NCBI GenBank assembly: GCA_016927635.1
Contig: JAFGMJ010000145.1
Location: 1-7,056, forward strand
Length of the DNA: 7,056 bases
Origin: Actinomycetota bacterium
GTDB lineage: Bacteria > Actinomycetota > Humimicrobiia > Humimicrobiales > Humimicrobiaceae
Direction of reading: 5' to 3'
Below, in pieces: positions 6,759-7,056 of the stretch (positions are counted from its first letter, which is position 1; the number at the start of each line of letters is the position of its first letter). Under the pieces are notes generated by a model. The model did no database searches. It saw only the letters and a list, made by a program, of their open reading frames with translations, and was not told the origin of the DNA. Made by a program: the position numbers and the translations under genes.

Positions 6759-7056
6759 ATGAACTGGATATTTACAGCTGTTGTCCTGGGTGGTCTTATA
6801 TCACTTATACTGACTCCTGTTTTTATAAGATTTCAGAGGACAAGGCAGATAGGCCAGAAAATAAGGACAGACGGGCCTCAGTCACATTCTGCAAAAACAG
6901 GTACGCCTACGATGGGCGGCATAATATTTATTTTTGCTGCCATACTGGCATACTCCTCAGTATCTCTTATAAAATTTTACAGATACAGTGATTACAGCAT
7001 TGAAGGCATATTTATTGTCTCGGTTTTTTTACTCTGCGGCATTATAGGGTTTGTGG
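6759..7056 (+). CDS. mraY: Phospho-N-acetylmuramoyl-pentapeptide transferase MraY (partial, 3' end outside window)
   Basis: MraY is the integral membrane enzyme that transfers phospho-MurNAc-pentapeptide from UDP to undecaprenyl phosphate, making lipid I. Translation from 6759 gives 99 complete codons, open to the window edge, out of a usual 320-360. The visible part starts MNWIFTAVVLGGLISLILTP (first transmembrane helix, about 4-23). It continues with QKIRTDGPQSHSAKTGTPTMGG (33-54), the family's N-terminal signature in the first cytoplasmic loop, including H43 and K46. A second hydrophobic stretch (about 55-66) and a third (about 82-99) follow. The gene lies directly after murF, the normal order, and has a strong Shine-Dalgarno. 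A different open frame starting at 6725 across the same DNA has no family resemblance and is a shadow. Confidence 0.95.
   Translation, partial: MNWIFTAVVLGGLISLILTPVFIRFQRTRQIGQKIRTDGPQSHSAKTGTPTMGGIIFIFAAILAYSSVSLIKFYRYSDYSIEGIFIVSVFLLCGIIGFV

Noticed and set aside
6725..6991. An 88-codon open frame overlapping the end of murF and the start of mraY
   Set aside because: It is in a different frame from the clear MraY reading starting at 6759, which has a strong SD and the GTPTMGG signature. The 88-codon product is Cys/Tyr-rich with no recognisable motif.
1..7056. An undescribed defence, mobile or biosynthetic system
   Set aside because: Every long + strand frame belongs to a known dcw family in canonical order, gaps are 52 nt or less, and I saw no repeats, integrase, transposase or compositional break.

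Overview
The window holds a stretch of the conserved bacterial division-and-cell-wall (dcw) cluster. All genes are on the + strand, in the order mraZ - rsmH (mraW) - ftsL-like - ftsI (PBP2/PBP3-type) - murE - murF - mraY. mraY is cut by the right edge. Gene order, family motifs and tight packing agree throughout. I found no mobile element, CRISPR array, RNA gene, terminator or foreign-looking insertion, so this is a core housekeeping locus and not an accessory region.

Organism: the DNA is AT-rich (around 40% GC judged by eye), with heavy use of ATA for Ile and AGA/AGG for Arg. MurE carries the DNPR motif of meso-diaminopimelate-adding enzymes, so the peptidoglycan is probably mDAP type. The MurF core wording (GMRGAGQI ... 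ITSIG ... HLE) resembles, from memory, versions in deep-branching Actinobacteriota and relatives. Together with the low GC this would fit an uncultivated low-GC lineage of that kind. A Bacillota or Atribacterota-like source cannot be excluded, and I hold this assignment with low confidence.

Layout: 1-36 is the end of the upstream region, with a TATAAT hexamer close to the mraZ start. mraZ (37-471) and rsmH (474-1412) are 2 nt apart. An AT-rich 52-nt gap precedes the ftsL-like gene (1465-1995). A 23-nt gap with a good internal promoter match precedes ftsI (2019-3770). ftsI and murE (3767-5266) overlap as ATGA. murF (start 5284, or less likely 5251, to 6738) follows, then a 20-nt gap with a Shine-Dalgarno sequence and mraY (6759 to the window end). 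No intergenic stretch exceeds 52 nt.

How the genes work together: MurE and MurF complete the cytoplasmic UDP-MurNAc-pentapeptide. MraY moves it to undecaprenyl phosphate to give lipid I. The FtsL-like protein and FtsI belong to the septal synthesis machine that crosslinks the final polymer. MraZ is the usual regulator at the head of the cluster, and RsmH methylates 16S rRNA. The points most worth a second look are the long tail of the FtsL-like protein, the near-leaderless promoter before ftsI, and the mixture of SD-less and SD-led starts.
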